Assembly: GCA_023136735.1 (NCBI GenBank)
Contig: JAGLQQ010000092.1
Location: forward strand, 1-8,303
Length of the DNA: 8,303 nucleotides
Reading direction: 5' to 3'
From: Candidatus Omnitrophota bacterium
GTDB taxonomy: Bacteria > Omnitrophota > Gorgyraeia > B26-G9
In this document: one piece after another, positions 7,502 through 8,303 of the stretch
Layout of the letters: each line of letters begins with the position of its first letter
Numbering within the stretch: the first letter of the stretch is position 1
Program-made: the position numbers and the translations under genes
The notes under the pieces: model-generated
Seen by the model: only the letters and a program-made list of their open reading frames with translations
Database searches by the model: none
Told to the model about the DNA's origin: nothing

Positions 7502-7691
7502 ATTCATAAAACAGCTTCTCCTGTATCGCAACATATTTACACATATAATCTTACGAAAATATTGGGAATTTTTATGCGGGCAAATATAAGGCAGGGCTAT
7601 TTGTTTTTCGTCTCTCGTTCATCGTCACCAGTTTTATCTCTTGCTTACGGGTTTTCTCTTATGTAGTTGTCCCTATTTTAATAAACTCTGG
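7502..7691. other. Intergenic spacer after the hydrolase, nothing recognised
   Basis: About 190 AT-rich bases between the hydrolase stop and the promoter candidate. I see no tRNA, no known riboswitch and no GC-rich hairpin followed by a T-run, so the hydrolase terminator is not evident. The only notable items are an AT-rich inverted repeat (7581-7603) and a well-formed AGGAG box at 7517-7521 on the minus strand, nine bases before an ATG that opens only seven codons. Confidence 0.5.
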
Positions 7692-8303
7692 TTATTGATT
7701 TTTAACTTTTTCGATAAACTCTATCTTTTTGCGGGAGATGCTGATAGTCCCCCAAGTATTGCCCATCTTAATATCCAAAACTACTTCCTTATCCGTTTCT
7801 TCTTTAATCCTGCCCCTAGTCTCGCGCCCGTTGATTAAATGGACAATTGCTTCCCCTGATGAACCCGCGGGGGTTGGGGCTGAAGCTTGAACACTCTGTT
7901 TTATCTTGTCCTTTTTTGTAACCCTGATTTTACCTGGACTGCGGTAACGCGCAAAAAAAGCCAGGCTATCTCGAAACTGCTCCTGAACCATGCCGTGTCC
8001 GGTGTTGTATTCCTTATACTTTACATCAATACCGTATCGCTTTGCGTATGCACAAAATTCCTGGTTTATTTTAATCCTTTTTGTATCCCGTATTCCGACC
8101 GTTATGAAAAATTTCACAGCGTTTGGTCTTTGCGGCCGTATCCATCCTCCGCTAGCGTGGGCAACAGAGACAGCACATATCTGCGGTTTCCACAATGCAA
8201 AACGCAGGACAAACTGCGCCCCAGCAGAATGGCCGAATAAATAAAATTTAGATATCTTGATATTGTGCTTGCCTTTGACAGCTCGCACGATTTTAAGAAG
8301 TGC
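7692..8303 (-). CDS. Alpha/beta hydrolase with C-terminal beta-rich tail domain (5' end outside window)
   Basis: The frame is open to the right edge and ends with TAA at 7692-7694. The GTG at 8288 is an internal valine, since in-frame codons continue upstream, so the N-terminus is missing. The visible part contains the esterase nucleophile elbow FGHSAGAQ (Ser codon near 8226-8228), then FFITVGIRD supplying a likely catalytic Asp, and TGHGM supplying the catalytic His. This order and spacing fit LpqC/polyhydroxyalkanoate-depolymerase-like and carboxylesterase-like hydrolases. After a Lys/Ser/Pro-rich linker, the last ~50 residues (from SSGEAIVHLINGR to IEFIEK) form an alternating beta pattern typical of a small SH3- or Sm-like barrel. 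The pattern is V-x-L-x-NGR, a G-R-I-x-EET turn, then V-x-L-x-I and ISRKKIEFI. I infer that this tail is a binding or tethering module. The substrate is not determinable. Confidence 0.87.
   Translation of the reverse strand, partial: ALLKIVRAVKGKHNIKISKFYLFGHSAGAQFVLRFALWKPQICAVSVAHASGGWIRPQRPNAVKFFITVGIRDTKRIKINQEFCAYAKRYGIDVKYKEYNTGHGMVQEQFRDSLAFFARYRSPGKIRVTKKDKIKQSVQASAPTPAGSSGEAIVHLINGRETRGRIKEETDKEVVLDIKMGNTWGTISISRKKIEFIEKVKNQ

Noticed and set aside
7581..7603. Inverted repeat CAAATA/TATTTG followed by TTTTT on the plus strand, resembling an intrinsic terminator
   Set aside because: The stem is six AT-rich pairs with an 11-nt loop and no plus-strand gene precedes it; in the minus direction no T-run follows.

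Overview
The window is an AT-rich bacterial segment in which every convincing gene lies on the minus strand. It looks like Candidatus Omnitrophota (formerly Omnitrophica/OP3) or a close relative. The reasons are a very long mosaic enzyme behind a signal-like N-terminus, a short 'LSP' motif just after that N-terminal hydrophobic segment in two neighbouring proteins, and a hydrolase with a small appended beta-rich tail. This assignment rests on protein style recalled from that group, not on a marker gene, so it is tentative.

Layout in transcription order (right to left): (1) 8303-7692, the C-terminal part of an alpha/beta hydrolase with a small beta-barrel-like tail; its start lies beyond the right edge. 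(2) 7691-6556, about 1.1 kb without an intact gene. It holds a sigma70-like promoter candidate, a hairpin, and a decayed group II intron whose reverse transcriptase/maturase has lost most of its RT core. The intron's domain V RNA (6616-6648) is still recognisable. (3) 6555-4840, a 571-aa membrane-anchored PHP-family phosphoesterase with an apparently complete set of metal ligands. (4) 4779-1, a 1592-aa five-domain fusion: NadD-like nucleotidyltransferase (degenerate), SAM-dependent methyltransferase, NnrD-type NAD(P)HX dehydratase, APH/choline-kinase-like kinase, and a second, better preserved NadD-like nucleotidyltransferase.

Genes 3 and 4 are 60 bp apart, have no visible terminator between them, and are probably co-transcribed. 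Both begin with a hydrophobic segment followed by the same LSP-x8-FQ signature, and both end in a hydrophobic '-AI' tail. That suggests a shared targeting or assembly address rather than a shared catalytic ancestry. Two fusion domains (NadD-like and NnrD-like) belong to families that make or repair nicotinamide dinucleotides. A nucleotide or NAD-related role for the pair is therefore the most economical hypothesis, but the substrates of the kinase, the methyltransferase and the PHP enzyme cannot be read from the sequence.
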